A stretch of DNA of 64,000 nucleotides from Clostridiales bacterium (GCA_022799115.1 JAAWNT010000002.1:1-64000); one strand, 5' to 3'; shown: positions 1 to 9,393, numbered from the stretch's first letter. Notes: a model not told the origin generated them from the sequence alone. Made by a program: numbers and translations.

Positions 1-47
1 TTCAGGGGTTCTCCAAGGGGGTGAAACCCACTTGGACGCACTCTTTG

Positions 48-77
48 CGTACTTTCTCTTGCGCGAGAGAAAGTACG
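48..77. repeat. Palindromic intergenic element
   Basis: Arms GTACTTTCTCT (49-59) and AGAGAAAGTAC (66-76) form a perfect stem closed by C48-G77 with a 6-base loop. A second small hairpin (CCCGC/GCGGG) follows at about 83-100. There is no T-run, so it reads more like a dispersed palindromic repeat than a terminator. The rest of 1-196 shows no gene. I saw no second copy in this window. Confidence 0.4.
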
Positions 78-196
78 TGCCCCCGCGGCATGAGCGGGTG
101 CAATAAAACAAAAGGATCTATGTCAAAACAACAAGTCGGGAAACCAACAAAGACGACCAAGTAAATCATAAACCAAACACAAAAAAGATAAAAAAA

Positions 197-254
197 CAGA
201 GGCCGGCAAAAAGTATCTGCGGCGCTTCGCCGCTTCGCTTTTTGCCGGCCTCTG
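197..254 (-). terminator. Intrinsic terminator of the first YfhO gene
   Basis: 17-bp perfect arms (197-213 and 238-254) enclose a smaller nested hairpin (GCGGCG/CGCCGC). Read on the minus strand the stem is followed by a run of seven T. It lies just downstream of the minus-strand gene ending at 280. Confidence 0.85.
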
Positions 255-279
255 CAATAAAAAAGGTTCGCTTTCTATT

Positions 280-2928
280 TTAATAGAAAAAATACACCGC
301 TACGGGAAACAGATACAAAAACGCCAGCACCAAATAAGAGAAAATGAAAAAGGGGATGGAAAGCGCCCGCTCCACCCACTGGGGGAGCTTACGTCCTCTT
401 TGGTACCACAACCATAGGGCGACCAGCAGCAAAAGCCCCGCGCCCGACAGGACCAGGCCGATGTTGAAGCCGGAGGGCCGGAAGCGCAGCTGAATTTCGT
501 TATTCCCCTGCTGGAGAGGAATGGCCATAAAGGCGTCGTTGATCCGGAAAATATCCACTGGACTGCCGTTGCGGGTGGCGGTAAAACCCTCGTCGTAGGG
601 CAGGAACAGGGAGAGGGATTCTCCGTCCTCCCCTTGACAGGAGGCGGTAAGAGTGGATCCGTCCACCAGGATCTCCACTCCCTGAGCCTGATCCACGGCT
701 TTTGAAAGTTTATCCACATCCATACCGAACACACCGAAGCTTTTGGCGGCGATGTCCCGCAGAAGGAACAGCGTGATTTCTACCTGTTCGTCCTCAAATA
801 GGCCCAACTCATAAAGACCGTTGGAGCGCTGGTTGGGATAACTTTTTTCCAGGACGGTTCCGTTTACCATCACCTGTATGGAATCGTTGATGGGCTCCTT
901 GAGCCGATTGCTCAACGCATCGAAGCAGTCAAGATAAAGAACCTGCCGCCCCTGAACCGAGATGGAATAGGTGAGGCTGGATTCCTCGGGCAGGTTGTCC
1001 CGCTGCAAAATGTAGCGCGTGGAGTGGCCGAAGAGCAGATTTTGAGTTTCGCTGGGCTCATAGCGGGTACATAAGCGGCCTTCGCCCCCCAATAGGGTGC
1101 GGTAGAGAGACTCCTGAATGTCCGCGCGCTCCCCGTCGGGAAGGAATTCCATTTGGGACAGATCGCCGTTGATTTTCAGCCCCATAGGCAGGAACAGTTG
1201 ATTTTTGATGATGCTATAGGTGGAATTTTGGTAGACAGATTCCCCCAGCGGCGTCTGCTTATCCCAGGCCGCGATGGTGTATTGGTTGGAAAAGAGCGCG
1301 TCGGTAAGCAGGGTGCCGTTGTTGGAGTTGACCTCCATCCAATAGGAGGAGTAGCCAAGCTTTTTCATGGCGTATAAGTAGTGCTCTGAGTTCAGCGAGG
1401 TGTAATGGGAAAGAGAATTGTAGCCAAGCCCGCCCATCATATTGACGTCAAAGTATTTTTTGTCCGCCTTCACCCGATAAAAACCGTCGTCAGGCAGGCG
1501 GTCCGCCAAATCCACCAGGCGCTGGTAGCCCGCCACGCTTTCGGAGGTGGAGCCAATGTAAACGCCGGCGTTAAACACGCATTCGCCCGCGGTAAGCAGG
1601 CAGAGAACGACAAGAAACAGGGGTTTGGAGATTCTTCGGAATTTATAGAGATAGACCGCCACAAAGTAACACACAAATACCACCAAAAAGGCGATGAGCA
1701 GGTACGTAAACGAGTCCTTGTTCCCCCATAGAGAACGGGAATATTGGGCCATATCGTCCTGATGGGTGGCGGTGAGCAGCAAAAGAGAACCGGCAAACGC
1801 CGCCAGAGTCCCGACCAGCGCCACGGCGACGGGGAGGGTGGGCCGCCGCAGAGGATGGGGTTCGGTTTTTTGAAGCGCGGCGGCGGCGAGGATCAGCCCC
1901 AAAAAAGTGGTGATGTATCCGTAACGCACCGGGAAAGCCTGATAGCTGCCGGTGTGCCAGATTTTGTTGATGGGTTCGATGAAAAAGGGGAGGAGCATCA
2001 GCAAAAACAGAGCCATCACGTATTTGAGATGCCGGGAACGCCGGTGGGTGCGCAAAGCCAGGAAGGGGAGGCAGGCAAAGACGGCGGCGGTGCAGAAAAG
2101 GAAGGGGACCACCGTGAATATATTGGTGACAAACTCGCCGGATGACAGGTTTTGCAACAGATCGTTTCCCCGGGCGGAGGCCAGATACTGCTTGAGGGCG
2201 GGCAGCCATATCACAGCGGTGAGCAAGGCGCTGACCAGGCTGGATGCGGAAAACAGAACGATTCCCGGTTTTCGTTCCTCCCTGGGGAGACAGATCAAGA
2301 TATAAAGGGCCGCCGCCAGCACAGTGAACAGCACCACCATGTAGCTTAAATAGAAATTGACGGTTACCATGGCGGAAAGAACGAGACAATACATCAGCGG
2401 CTTGCGCAGGGTGAGCATGCGCTCAATGCCCAGCAGCAGCAGAGGGAACAGGTACATCATATCCAGCCACACCACATTTTGGTAGAACATCATGGTATAG
2501 CCGCTGAACGCGTACATCACCCCTAAGACGGCGGTAAGTCCCTCGCCAAGCTCCGAAAACCGCTTGCGAAAGAACCAGGAGGCGGTAAAGGCGCACACCA
2601 TCATTTTGAGCGTCACCAGGATATTCATAAAGACCATCATATCCTGTTTGTCCACAAAGGCTACCAGAAAGGAGAACGGGCTGGAGATAAAGAACAGGAA
2701 GACTCCCCAGAAATTCATTCCTCCGGCGTTTCCCATATTGAGCAGAAGATTTCCTTCCCCTGCTAGAATATCCTTGAATTCCAGCAGGATGGGTACCACT
2801 TGCTGGTTCATATCGCACCAGGACAGGGTGTTTTGCGCGAAGGGAAAGAGTTGATACAATAAAAAGACGACGCTCATCAGCAAAAGGACAGCCGATGGCG
2901 CGGCGATCAGAGAGACGCGTTTTTTCAC
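280..2928 (-). CDS. YfhO-family multispanning membrane protein
   Basis: An 882-residue integral membrane protein with about a dozen hydrophobic segments in residues 1-450, a roughly 330-residue extracellular soluble part, and a last helix pair at the C terminus. The early part (NTLSWCDMNQQ, then F..FISSPFSFL and MMFYQNVVWLDMMYLFPLLLLG) fits the YfhO family (PF09586), GT-C-fold-like proteins linked in Firmicutes to glycosylation of lipoteichoic acid or other surface polymers. Known members are of similar length. The start is GTG at 2928 with GAGG about 10 bases upstream. It follows the penicillin-binding protein gene on the same strand after 236 bases, so co-transcription is possible. A second family member lies at 59680-62154. 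The exact substrate cannot be read from the sequence. Confidence 0.8.
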   Translation of the reverse strand: MKKRVSLIAAPSAVLLLMSVVFLLYQLFPFAQNTLSWCDMNQQVVPILLEFKDILAGEGNLLLNMGNAGGMNFWGVFLFFISSPFSFLVAFVDKQDMMVFMNILVTLKMMVCAFTASWFFRKRFSELGEGLTAVLGVMYAFSGYTMMFYQNVVWLDMMYLFPLLLLGIERMLTLRKPLMYCLVLSAMVTVNFYLSYMVVLFTVLAAALYILICLPREERKPGIVLFSASSLVSALLTAVIWLPALKQYLASARGNDLLQNLSSGEFVTNIFTVVPFLFCTAAVFACLPFLALRTHRRSRHLKYVMALFLLMLLPFFIEPINKIWHTGSYQAFPVRYGYITTFLGLILAAAALQKTEPHPLRRPTLPVAVALVGTLAAFAGSLLLLTATHQDDMAQYSRSLWGNKDSFTYLLIAFLVVFVCYFVAVYLYKFRRISKPLFLVVLCLLTAGECVFNAGVYIGSTSESVAGYQRLVDLADRLPDDGFYRVKADKKYFDVNMMGGLGYNSLSHYTSLNSEHYLYAMKKLGYSSYWMEVNSNNGTLLTDALFSNQYTIAAWDKQTPLGESVYQNSTYSIIKNQLFLPMGLKINGDLSQMEFLPDGERADIQESLYRTLLGGEGRLCTRYEPSETQNLLFGHSTRYILQRDNLPEESSLTYSISVQGRQVLYLDCFDALSNRLKEPINDSIQVMVNGTVLEKSYPNQRSNGLYELGLFEDEQVEITLFLLRDIAAKSFGVFGMDVDKLSKAVDQAQGVEILVDGSTLTASCQGEDGESLSLFLPYDEGFTATRNGSPVDIFRINDAFMAIPLQQGNNEIQLRFRPSGFNIGLVLSGAGLLLLVALWLWYQRGRKLPQWVERALSIPFFIFSYLVLAFLYLFPVAVYFFY

Positions 2929-3164
2929 AGGAGGGAAACCTCGCTTTCCTTTGGTTTTGGCGGGGAAAAATCTGTTTGCGCCGGTGCGTGGAGAAGGGGG
3001 GAGCCCTTGCGCCTGTCTGATCCCCCGCGGTCATAACGGAAGGGGAATTTCCTTGGGAGGATTAAAGTCCCAATCGTTTGCCGAAGAGCTCCAGACAACA
3101 GAAATACCGCTCCCGGCCAAATGGACGGCCGGGATTGCGGTAAAGAACGGGTTTAAAAGAGGGA

Positions 3165-4550
3165 TTACCCGCGCACGGATTTCGCGGCCGCCTGAAGCAC
3201 GGCCTGGACCACCGGACCGGCGGAGGAGATGCCGTAGCCGCCGTTTTCCACCACCACGGCAAAGGCCAGGGGGCAGTCGGCGTCGGTGGTGTAGCCCACC
3301 ATCCAGCCGTTGGGCTGTTTGCCCTCGCCAACCTCTGCGGTGCCGGTTTTGGCGCAAACGGTAAGGCCGGGGAATCGGCTGTCTCCATAGTTGTTTTTTA
3401 CCGTGTAACGCATGATGTCCGACAGGGCGTTGGCGGTGCCCTCGGTCATCAGCCGGTCGCCGGGATTCCCCATCCCCATATGGGAGGGAATGCCCAAGGG
3501 AGTGGAAACCTGGCTGATGTAGTAGGGGGTGACCGGCTGTCCGCCGTTTGCGATGGCTCCCATCAAAATCATCATGTGCATGGGATTTGCCAAATTGGTG
3601 TGCTGACCGATGCCCGACCAGCCCAGCGCAGCCTCGTCCGCGGAAGAGACGTCGTAGACGCTTTTGGCGGTGGAGATGCCTTCCACAGAAAAGGAGCGGT
3701 TAAAGCCAAGCTTTTCCGCCTCTGCGGTCATCTTCTCCCTGCCCAGCTGCATGGCGATCTGGGCGAAAGCCACGTTGCAGGACTGAGACATGGCCTGCTG
3801 GAACCCGATGGTTCCATGATGAGAGAGACAGGTGATCTTTTGTCCGTTCACCGTAATGGAACCGTTACAGGTAAAGGTTTGGCTGTTGATGTCCGACAGA
3901 TAATCAATGGCGGCGGCACAGGTGATTACCTTAAAGGTGGAGCCGGGGGTGAAGGTGGAACTGAGCGCGTTGTTCAGATATACGCCGTCGTATTGGCCGG
4001 ACTTGTCGTTTTCGATGTCCGGGGGATTTGTGGGATCGTAGGTGGGGGTGCTCACCATGCACAGCACTTCTCCGGTTTTATAGTTATACACCGCTACCGC
4101 TCCTTTGCGGCCCGCCATGGCCTGGTAGGCGGTGCGGCACACGCCGCTGTCCAGGGTTAAGGTGATGTCGCTTCCCTTGCCGGTAATTTGGGACAGCGTA
4201 ATTCCGGTAAAAAAGTTGTAGCCCGCCAAATCGGAGCGCTGGGCGTTCTGCACGGCGGTGGAAATAAAGCGGTTGCTGTCGCCCACCGTATGCAGCAGAG
4301 CCTTGCGGGTGTCGGCGTCTGAATGATACACCCGGTTTCCGTCCACAGTTTGAGCCAGGATATTCCCGTTGCGGTCTATGACCCGCCCCGCCGCCGACAA
4401 AGAGCCGGAACCGGACAGGTGTTGGTTGACAGAGCTGGTAGCCCAGACCTCGCCATGGAAGACGAGCCGGAAGACGAACAGACCCAAGCCGCAAAGGAAG
4501 GCGGCTGTGAGCAGATAGACGATCATAGAGCGGGCGCGGGTGCTTTTCAT
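3165..4550 (-). CDS. Penicillin-binding transpeptidase, PbpA/FtsI type
   Basis: Cross-links peptidoglycan as a D,D-transpeptidase anchored in the membrane by one N-terminal helix (about residues 9-29). The active-site set is complete: STFK with catalytic Ser204, SCN at 257-259 and KTGT at 401-404. At 461 residues it is short, with only a small domain before the catalytic part, like the PbpA proteins paired with RodA in Actinobacteria. ATG 4550 is preferred over TTG 4556 because AAAGGAGG lies about 10 bases before the ATG and only 4 before the TTG. It lies 104 bases downstream of the FHA-FtsW/RodA gene on the same strand; polymerase and transpeptidase of this kind act as a pair in septal or elongation wall synthesis. 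Which of the two processes is served is not shown by the sequence. Confidence 0.9.
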   Translation of the reverse strand: MKSTRARSMIVYLLTAAFLCGLGLFVFRLVFHGEVWATSSVNQHLSGSGSLSAAGRVIDRNGNILAQTVDGNRVYHSDADTRKALLHTVGDSNRFISTAVQNAQRSDLAGYNFFTGITLSQITGKGSDITLTLDSGVCRTAYQAMAGRKGAVAVYNYKTGEVLCMVSTPTYDPTNPPDIENDKSGQYDGVYLNNALSSTFTPGSTFKVITCAAAIDYLSDINSQTFTCNGSITVNGQKITCLSHHGTIGFQQAMSQSCNVAFAQIAMQLGREKMTAEAEKLGFNRSFSVEGISTAKSVYDVSSADEAALGWSGIGQHTNLANPMHMMILMGAIANGGQPVTPYYISQVSTPLGIPSHMGMGNPGDRLMTEGTANALSDIMRYTVKNNYGDSRFPGLTVCAKTGTAEVGEGKQPNGWMVGYTTDADCPLAFAVVVENGGYGISSAGPVVQAVLQAAAKSVRG

Positions 4551-4654
4551 GGGCAAAGCCCCTCCTTTCTCTGTGTTGCAGGCGCTTGCAAGGTTCGGGT
4601 GGGCGTTGCCCGGTAAACTCTAAAGGGCAACGCGATGAAAATAGTTTCCTTTTG

Positions 4655-6340
4655 TCAGGCCTTGCGTCTTCGGGCGGCATAGGTGCGTTCATCGGACGCT
4701 TTGATAAAGGCCAGAAGTCCCCACACCGCCATCAGGCTGGATCCCCCCATGCTTACAAAGGGCAGAGTAACGCCGGTGAGAGGCAGGATATCGGTAGCGC
4801 CAAAGATATTGAGACAGGCCTGGAACACCATCATGCCCGCCGCCGAGCAGGATGCAATGGAATACAGGGTGGAACGGCTGCGGGAACTGACGGTGACGGC
4901 GTACAACGCCAGAGCGGCCAAAGAGCCGGCGATGACAAGGGCGCACAGCACCCCCATTTCCTCACACAGCATGCCGAACACCAGGTCGCTGGAGGAAGCC
5001 GCCACATATTTTAGATTCCCTTTGCCAAGGCCCATACCAAACAGGCCGCCGCTGGCGGAATAGGACAGCACCCGGGTCTGCTGATAACCCAGGCTGTCGG
5101 AAAATTCCCACACCTTGCCCCAGGCGGCGAAGCGGTTGGCGATGTAGGGCTTGAGCTGAAGGATCACGAATACTCCCAGCGCCGCCGCCGACAGCACGAA
5201 GATGATGGTGCGAATGCTGCCGGAACGGATAAAGGCAATAATCAGGAAGGTCAAAAAGAAGATACAAGCGGTGCCGTAATCCCCCATCAAAAACAGGGCG
5301 CCGATGCACAGCGCGGAAAAGACGATGAACTCGGTCAGGTTCTTACCAGTTTGCAGGCGGTTGAGGGTAGAGGTGCCCACCAGAATCATGGCGATCTTGA
5401 CGAATTCCGAAGGCTGGATGGAAAACGGGCCGATATAAATCCAATTTTGAGAACCATTGACCACGGTGCCCAGGATCAGATTGGCGGCCAGCAGGCCCAG
5501 CCCCGCGATGGCGATGGGAAGACGCCATTTCATCACCCGGTCGGGATTGCCGATGAACCACAGCAGCACACAGAAGAGAACCATGCCGATCACCATGGCC
5601 GCAACCTGGGTGACGGTGTTTTTGAGATTGACTCCTGAGATCAAGGAAACCCCGATGCCGGAAAGAAAGATAGCCAAGGTTTCCAGTTCAAAGCTGACCC
5701 GGTGAAACACCGATTTGGTGAGGACAAACAGGATCCATGCCGCGGCGGTGACGCCGGCGAAGGGAAGCAGCGGTTCAAAAGAGAAGGACTGCCCCGCAAA
5801 ACAAACCTGCAGCGCGCACACCAGGTGGAAAAAAGATACCAGAAAAAGCAGCAGAGCCGGGGATATGGAGGGCTTTTTCCGCCTGTCAAAGAACCAGGAC
5901 CCCCTGCGCTTCACCGGACGGTCCGCCTTACGGAGCACCAGGGTGGTGGCGCCCAGCTTGATCTGGTCCCCCACGTGGACGGTAGCCCGCTTGTCGATCC
6001 TTTTTCCGTTTAACAAAACGCCGGATTTGGAGGCGGTGTCGGCCACGATCCAGCCTTCCTCCCGGCGGTAGAGCACCGCGTGGTCCCGGGAGACCGTTTG
6101 GTCTGCCAGCAGAATATCGGAGGTTTTGCTGCGGCCGATGGAGTTTTCCCAGTACATCACCGGGATACGGTCCCGTGTGAGTAGATTGTCCAGCACAATG
6201 AGGGGCTGTTCCTCCCGGCGGTGGTTGCGCATTGAGGTAAAAATATGATAGACAATGAGAAGAGCGAAAAACGGTTGCAGAACCCGTACAATAAACATGA
6301 CCAGGTTGAGCAGCACGTTGGGTGAGGAGAGATCAGGCAC
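4655..6340 (-). CDS. FHA domain fused to FtsW/RodA/SpoVE glycosyltransferase
   Basis: A 561-residue SEDS protein with an unusual front end. Residues 10-33 form a membrane helix. An FHA domain follows at about 55-137, with the phosphothreonine-binding signature intact (GRS at 69-71, SRDH at 84-87, NG at 111-112). From about residue 155 come some ten further helices with SEDS motifs (GSQNWIYIGPFSIQPSEFVK; later GSSLMAVWG). SEDS proteins polymerise lipid II into glycan strands together with a class B PBP, and such a PBP is encoded next. FHA domains dock to phosphothreonine, so Ser/Thr kinase signalling could address this wall synthase directly. Actinobacteria have separate fha, rodA and pbpA genes in a similar order. 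The start is GTG 6340 with a GGGGG-type ribosome site about 7 bases upstream. Confidence 0.9.
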   Translation of the reverse strand: MPDLSSPNVLLNLVMFIVRVLQPFFALLIVYHIFTSMRNHRREEQPLIVLDNLLTRDRIPVMYWENSIGRSKTSDILLADQTVSRDHAVLYRREEGWIVADTASKSGVLLNGKRIDKRATVHVGDQIKLGATTLVLRKADRPVKRRGSWFFDRRKKPSISPALLLFLVSFFHLVCALQVCFAGQSFSFEPLLPFAGVTAAAWILFVLTKSVFHRVSFELETLAIFLSGIGVSLISGVNLKNTVTQVAAMVIGMVLFCVLLWFIGNPDRVMKWRLPIAIAGLGLLAANLILGTVVNGSQNWIYIGPFSIQPSEFVKIAMILVGTSTLNRLQTGKNLTEFIVFSALCIGALFLMGDYGTACIFFLTFLIIAFIRSGSIRTIIFVLSAAALGVFVILQLKPYIANRFAAWGKVWEFSDSLGYQQTRVLSYSASGGLFGMGLGKGNLKYVAASSSDLVFGMLCEEMGVLCALVIAGSLAALALYAVTVSSRSRSTLYSIASCSAAGMMVFQACLNIFGATDILPLTGVTLPFVSMGGSSLMAVWGLLAFIKASDERTYAARRRKA

Positions 6341-6680
6341 CGCAGCGCCCCCTTTCTAAAATAATGTGGAGGAAAAAACGGGCGTCCGGCTGATTTGGCC
6401 AACGCCGTTTGATGCAATGTTGTCCCTCATAGAAGACCTGTTTGAAAAAGAAGCCGCGGGCGGGATCCTTACATACAGGCCCCCGCTGTTTGCGGAAAAA
6501 GGCGCGGATAAAGACCGCGTGCAGATCGGGAATTCTTCCGCCCTGTTTTCCTAGCTTCGACAAGAGGATCTATCGTGTCCCCTTTATACACGCAGGAAGA
6601 GTGAGTCTGAACACAGCCAACCTCAACGGCGACGGTTCGATTTGCTCCAACCGTCTGCGCCGATGTGACAAGGACTCAAT

Positions 6681-6735
6681 TCTTACAAAATGATAGTACG
6701 GGGAAACGCAAAAGTCAAATTGCAATTTTGTAAGA
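6681..6735. promoter_or_regulatory. Inverted repeat bracketing a promoter
   Basis: TCTTACAAAAT (6681-6691) recurs as its reverse complement at 6725-6735, an 11-bp perfect match. One arm overlaps the -10 box and the other lies just upstream of the -35 box, an arrangement expected for an operator that loops or blocks a promoter. The bound regulator is unknown. Confidence 0.45.
6690..6718 (-). promoter_or_regulatory. Sigma-A promoter of the FHA-FtsW/RodA operon
   Basis: On the minus strand TTGACT (6718-6713) and TATCAT (6695-6690) are separated by 17 bp. Transcription would begin near 6683, giving a leader of about 340 nt before the GTG at 6340. The rest of the 6341-7134 gap holds the mltG terminator and no gene that I can support. 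Confidence 0.6.
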
Positions 6736-6847
6736 TTCTGGTTTTCCTTCTTATACTTTGGCATTGTTTGTAATCAATTATACCAAAATCAGGAACCCTT
6801 TTTGTGAACACGGAGGAAACAGGAGGAAAGCGTTTGCGTTCTTACAA

Positions 6848-6893
6848 TAAAAAGCACCCCTCCGACCTATTGGTACGAAAGGGTGCGCCGATG
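6848..6893 (-). terminator. Probable terminator of the MltG-like gene
   Basis: GCACCC and GGGTGC arms with a long loop. On the minus strand the stem is followed by TTTTTATT. It lies about 240 bases downstream of the mltG-like stop codon. Confidence 0.5.
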
Positions 6894-7134
6894 TTTTTAC
6901 TGAAAAGTTTCCGTTGCCGTGTTTGGCGGTTGATAAGAAGTTCTTCCTTCGTTGAGAGAACACTCACCGGAAACGGGACGCGGAATATGACTGGTAGGAC
7001 AAGAGCAACAGGGAAGAGAAGCGCGCGGAGTAGAAGAAGCGGAGTTTTCCATCCATCAGGCGTATGGCGAAAATTACGGGACTCCTGCTTTGGCGGCTTC
7101 CCATATCACAGTATGGGTACGGCGGGCGTTCCAA

Positions 7135-8151
7135 TTAGGAGATGGGGAACCCCGCCTTTTCGCAATTTGCCTTGTGCTCCTTATAAGTACTGGCGAAATA
7201 GTAGTTGCCGTGCTTGTCGTTGACAAAGTAAAGATAATCGGTATCCGCCGGGTACAGGGCAGCGGTGATCCACTGTTTCCCCGGGTTGCAGATGGGGCCC
7301 GCCGGCAGCCCGGAACATTTATAGGTATTATAATAGGAATTGTAGCGGTTTTTGTCTCCAGTGATATAGGGCTTGATGGAACGTTCCACATAGTTGATGC
7401 TGGCATCCATTTGCAGCTTCATACCCGCTTTGAGGCGGTTATGGATCACCGACGATACCTTTTTGATCTGATCCGGGTTTCCCGCTTCCCCTTGGATGAG
7501 GGAGGCGATGGTGAGGATCTGGTCCATGGAATACCCCAACTGGGCCGCGCGGTTCCGATCCTCTTGGGTGATGCGCTGTTCGCTGGCCCGCAGAAATTTT
7601 CCCAATACGTCCTGGGGTTTCATATCGGTGTAAAACTCATAGGTGGCTGGAAAGAGATAGCCCTCCAGGCGGAAACAGCGGTGGGCGTTGCCGGGCTGGG
7701 CGGCGATTAAGGGATAATAGCTGTAGTCATAACTGTTGACGGTATCCAGCAGTTGTTGTTTGGTGCAAACTCCCTTCGCCTCCAGCATTTCCGCCATTTG
7801 GGCAAAGGTTTTGCCTTCCGGAAAGGTGATTTTGACAATTTTCCTGGAAGATTCAGAGGAAGAAGACGGAGCCGGCGCTTCGGAGGAGGATGGGGCCGAA
7901 GATTTTGAAGAGGAGGTAGAGACGTCGGTTTGAGAATGATTTTCCGCTGAGGAGGCTTCCGCAGCATGGGAGGAATTGGCGGCGGAGGAACCATCTACGT
8001 CCGGCTTGGGCGGAGGCAGATCGTCCACCAGACGGGACTGGGCTTCCTCTGTCCGGGAGGAATTCTCCTCCGGCGGAGCCTCGGACTGCCGGCAGGAGGC
8101 GATGGTCAGACATAACAGCAGACAGAGCGCTGCACACAGAAATCGTTTCAA
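7135..8151 (-). CDS. mltG: MltG/YceG-like endolytic transglycosylase lipoprotein
   Basis: A 338-residue exported lipoprotein: signal peptide with lipobox ending IASC (Cys20), a Ser/Ala/Glu-rich linker at about 25-102, then the YceG domain at about 103-338. Family landmarks are LEGYLFPATY (162-171), ASLIQGEAG with the expected catalytic Glu222, and VIHNRL (235-240). MltG cuts nascent glycan strands and so sets their length; this fits a neighbourhood of wall-synthesis genes. The canonical enzyme has a transmembrane helix, whereas this one would be tethered by a lipid anchor and a long flexible linker. The start is TTG 8151, supported by AGGAG 9-10 bases upstream. Confidence 0.85.
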   Translation of the reverse strand: MKRFLCAALCLLLCLTIASCRQSEAPPEENSSRTEEAQSRLVDDLPPPKPDVDGSSAANSSHAAEASSAENHSQTDVSTSSSKSSAPSSSEAPAPSSSSESSRKIVKITFPEGKTFAQMAEMLEAKGVCTKQQLLDTVNSYDYSYYPLIAAQPGNAHRCFRLEGYLFPATYEFYTDMKPQDVLGKFLRASEQRITQEDRNRAAQLGYSMDQILTIASLIQGEAGNPDQIKKVSSVIHNRLKAGMKLQMDASINYVERSIKPYITGDKNRYNSYYNTYKCSGLPAGPICNPGKQWITAALYPADTDYLYFVNDKHGNYYFASTYKEHKANCEKAGFPIS

Positions 8152-8493
8152 TACAGGGTTCTCCTTTTCATGGTATTTGCTCTATTTTATCGGACTTAAA
8201 AGAAAAATACAAGCTTGTTGCAGAGCAACTGCGGAAAACGCAGGGGAGAAACTTATGGAAAGAAAACAGGGAGGTGAATTAAAATCACTTATGTTTGCTT
8301 AGGGGCAGACTGGCGGTCCATCTGCGTTATTAGTTATGCAAACGGCTGGGAACACGAACGTTCACGTTTCGTGGTGTGACGTTGTTTCTCAATGGACGCT
8401 GGCGACGGGGTGTGACGAAGTTTTGGGGCTGGCGGTACCGTTTGGTAGATTCTCTTGGCGGAAGAGGAGTGTGGGGTGAAAAAATAAAGTTAC

Positions 8494-8522
8494 TTGACAA
8501 ATTAAAGGTTATTGCATATACT
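8494..8522 (+). promoter_or_regulatory. Sigma-A promoter of the hxlR-trxA operon
   Basis: Perfect TTGACA (8494-8499), 17-bp spacer, TATACT (8517-8522). A start near 8529 leaves a leader of only about 25 nt before the TTG of the HxlR gene. Upstream, GGTGTGACG occurs twice (near 8371 and 8408), a possible but unproven binding repeat. Nothing else is visible in 8152-8493. Confidence 0.8.
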
Positions 8523-8553
8523 GTGATTAGACTAAGGCAAAGGAGGCGGCCCA

Positions 8554-9000
8554 TTGAAAAATCAATATCAGCTGCCCTGCAATATCGCCCAGACCTTGAA
8601 TCTAATTGGAGACAGGTGGTCTTTGCTGATTCTGCACCGTTTGCTGATGGGATGTGGAACCTATAAGGAGCTGCAAGAAAGCCTGGAGGGGATTCCCACC
8701 AATCTGCTCTCGGAACGGCTGAAAACCTTAGAAGGGGACGGCTTGCTGCAAAGCCGGTTGTATCAGGAACATCCGCCCCGTTATCAGTATGAGCTTACTC
8801 CTCCCGGCAAAGACCTGAGCGACGTTTTTAACAGCCTGATCCTATGGGGGGAAAAACATCTGCATACCTGTTATAAACAGCTGGTACATCAGCCCTGTGG
8901 TCACCGGGTGGTCGCTCAATATTACTGCGCCCACTGTGGGAAGGCGGTTTCAGCCAAGGATCTGGCGTTGCAGGAGCCACCCGCGGAACAACACGAATAA
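8554..9000 (+). CDS. HxlR-family transcriptional regulator
   Basis: A 148-residue winged helix-turn-helix protein. GDRWSLLILHRLL, the recognition region IPTNLLSERLKTLEGDGLL and the wing PPRYQYELTPPGKDL are typical of HxlR. Members often sense electrophiles or oxidants through a conserved N-terminal Cys, here Cys9. Unusually, the C terminus carries more cysteines, including PCGH and CAHCGK, which looks like a small zinc-binding or redox knuckle. TTG 8554 is the start, with AGGAGG about 8 bases upstream. It directly precedes thioredoxin (46 bases), suggesting a thiol-stress operon that it may autoregulate. Confidence 0.9.
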   Translation: MKNQYQLPCNIAQTLNLIGDRWSLLILHRLLMGCGTYKELQESLEGIPTNLLSERLKTLEGDGLLQSRLYQEHPPRYQYELTPPGKDLSDVFNSLILWGEKHLHTCYKQLVHQPCGHRVVAQYYCAHCGKAVSAKDLALQEPPAEQHE

Positions 9001-9046
9001 TTGATGAAAAATCGGCATATTTAATGAAACAAAAGGAGAGATGGTT

Positions 9047-9382
9047 ATGGCAAATCATGTGTTACATCCCAATAAGTCGGAATTGGAGGCTTTGCTTCAG
9101 AGAGAACGTTTGGTGCTGGTGGATTTTTGGGCCACTTGGTGCATGCCCTGCAAGATGCTGGCCCCGGTCATCGAACAAATCGCCGGCGAGTATGCGGGCA
9201 AAGCGGTGGTCGTCAAGGTAGACATCGACGAGCATGAGGATCTGGCGATGCAATACGGCATTCAAAGCATCCCCACAGTGCTGCTGTTTGAAGACGGGCG
9301 CTTGGTGGAGCGGGAAGTGGGAGTGAAACCCGTCTCGGCCTTTACCAGCATGCTGGACAGCAGATTGGCGGTTGCAAAATAG
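9047..9382 (+). CDS. trxA: Thioredoxin
   Basis: A 111-residue cytosolic thioredoxin. The active site is WCMPC (Cys32, Cys35; the usual form is WCGPC, so the residue after the first Cys is Met instead of Gly). The cis-proline loop SIPTV is present. It reduces protein disulphides using thioredoxin reductase, which is not encoded here. ATG 9047 is chosen over ATG 9041 because the AGGAG at 9034-9038 is 8 bases from the former and only 2 from the latter. It is the second gene of an operon with the HxlR regulator and is followed by a strong terminator. Confidence 0.95.
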   Translation: MANHVLHPNKSELEALLQRERLVLVDFWATWCMPCKMLAPVIEQIAGEYAGKAVVVKVDIDEHEDLAMQYGIQSIPTVLLFEDGRLVEREVGVKPVSAFTSMLDSRLAVAK

Positions 9383-9393
9383 CGATACGAATC

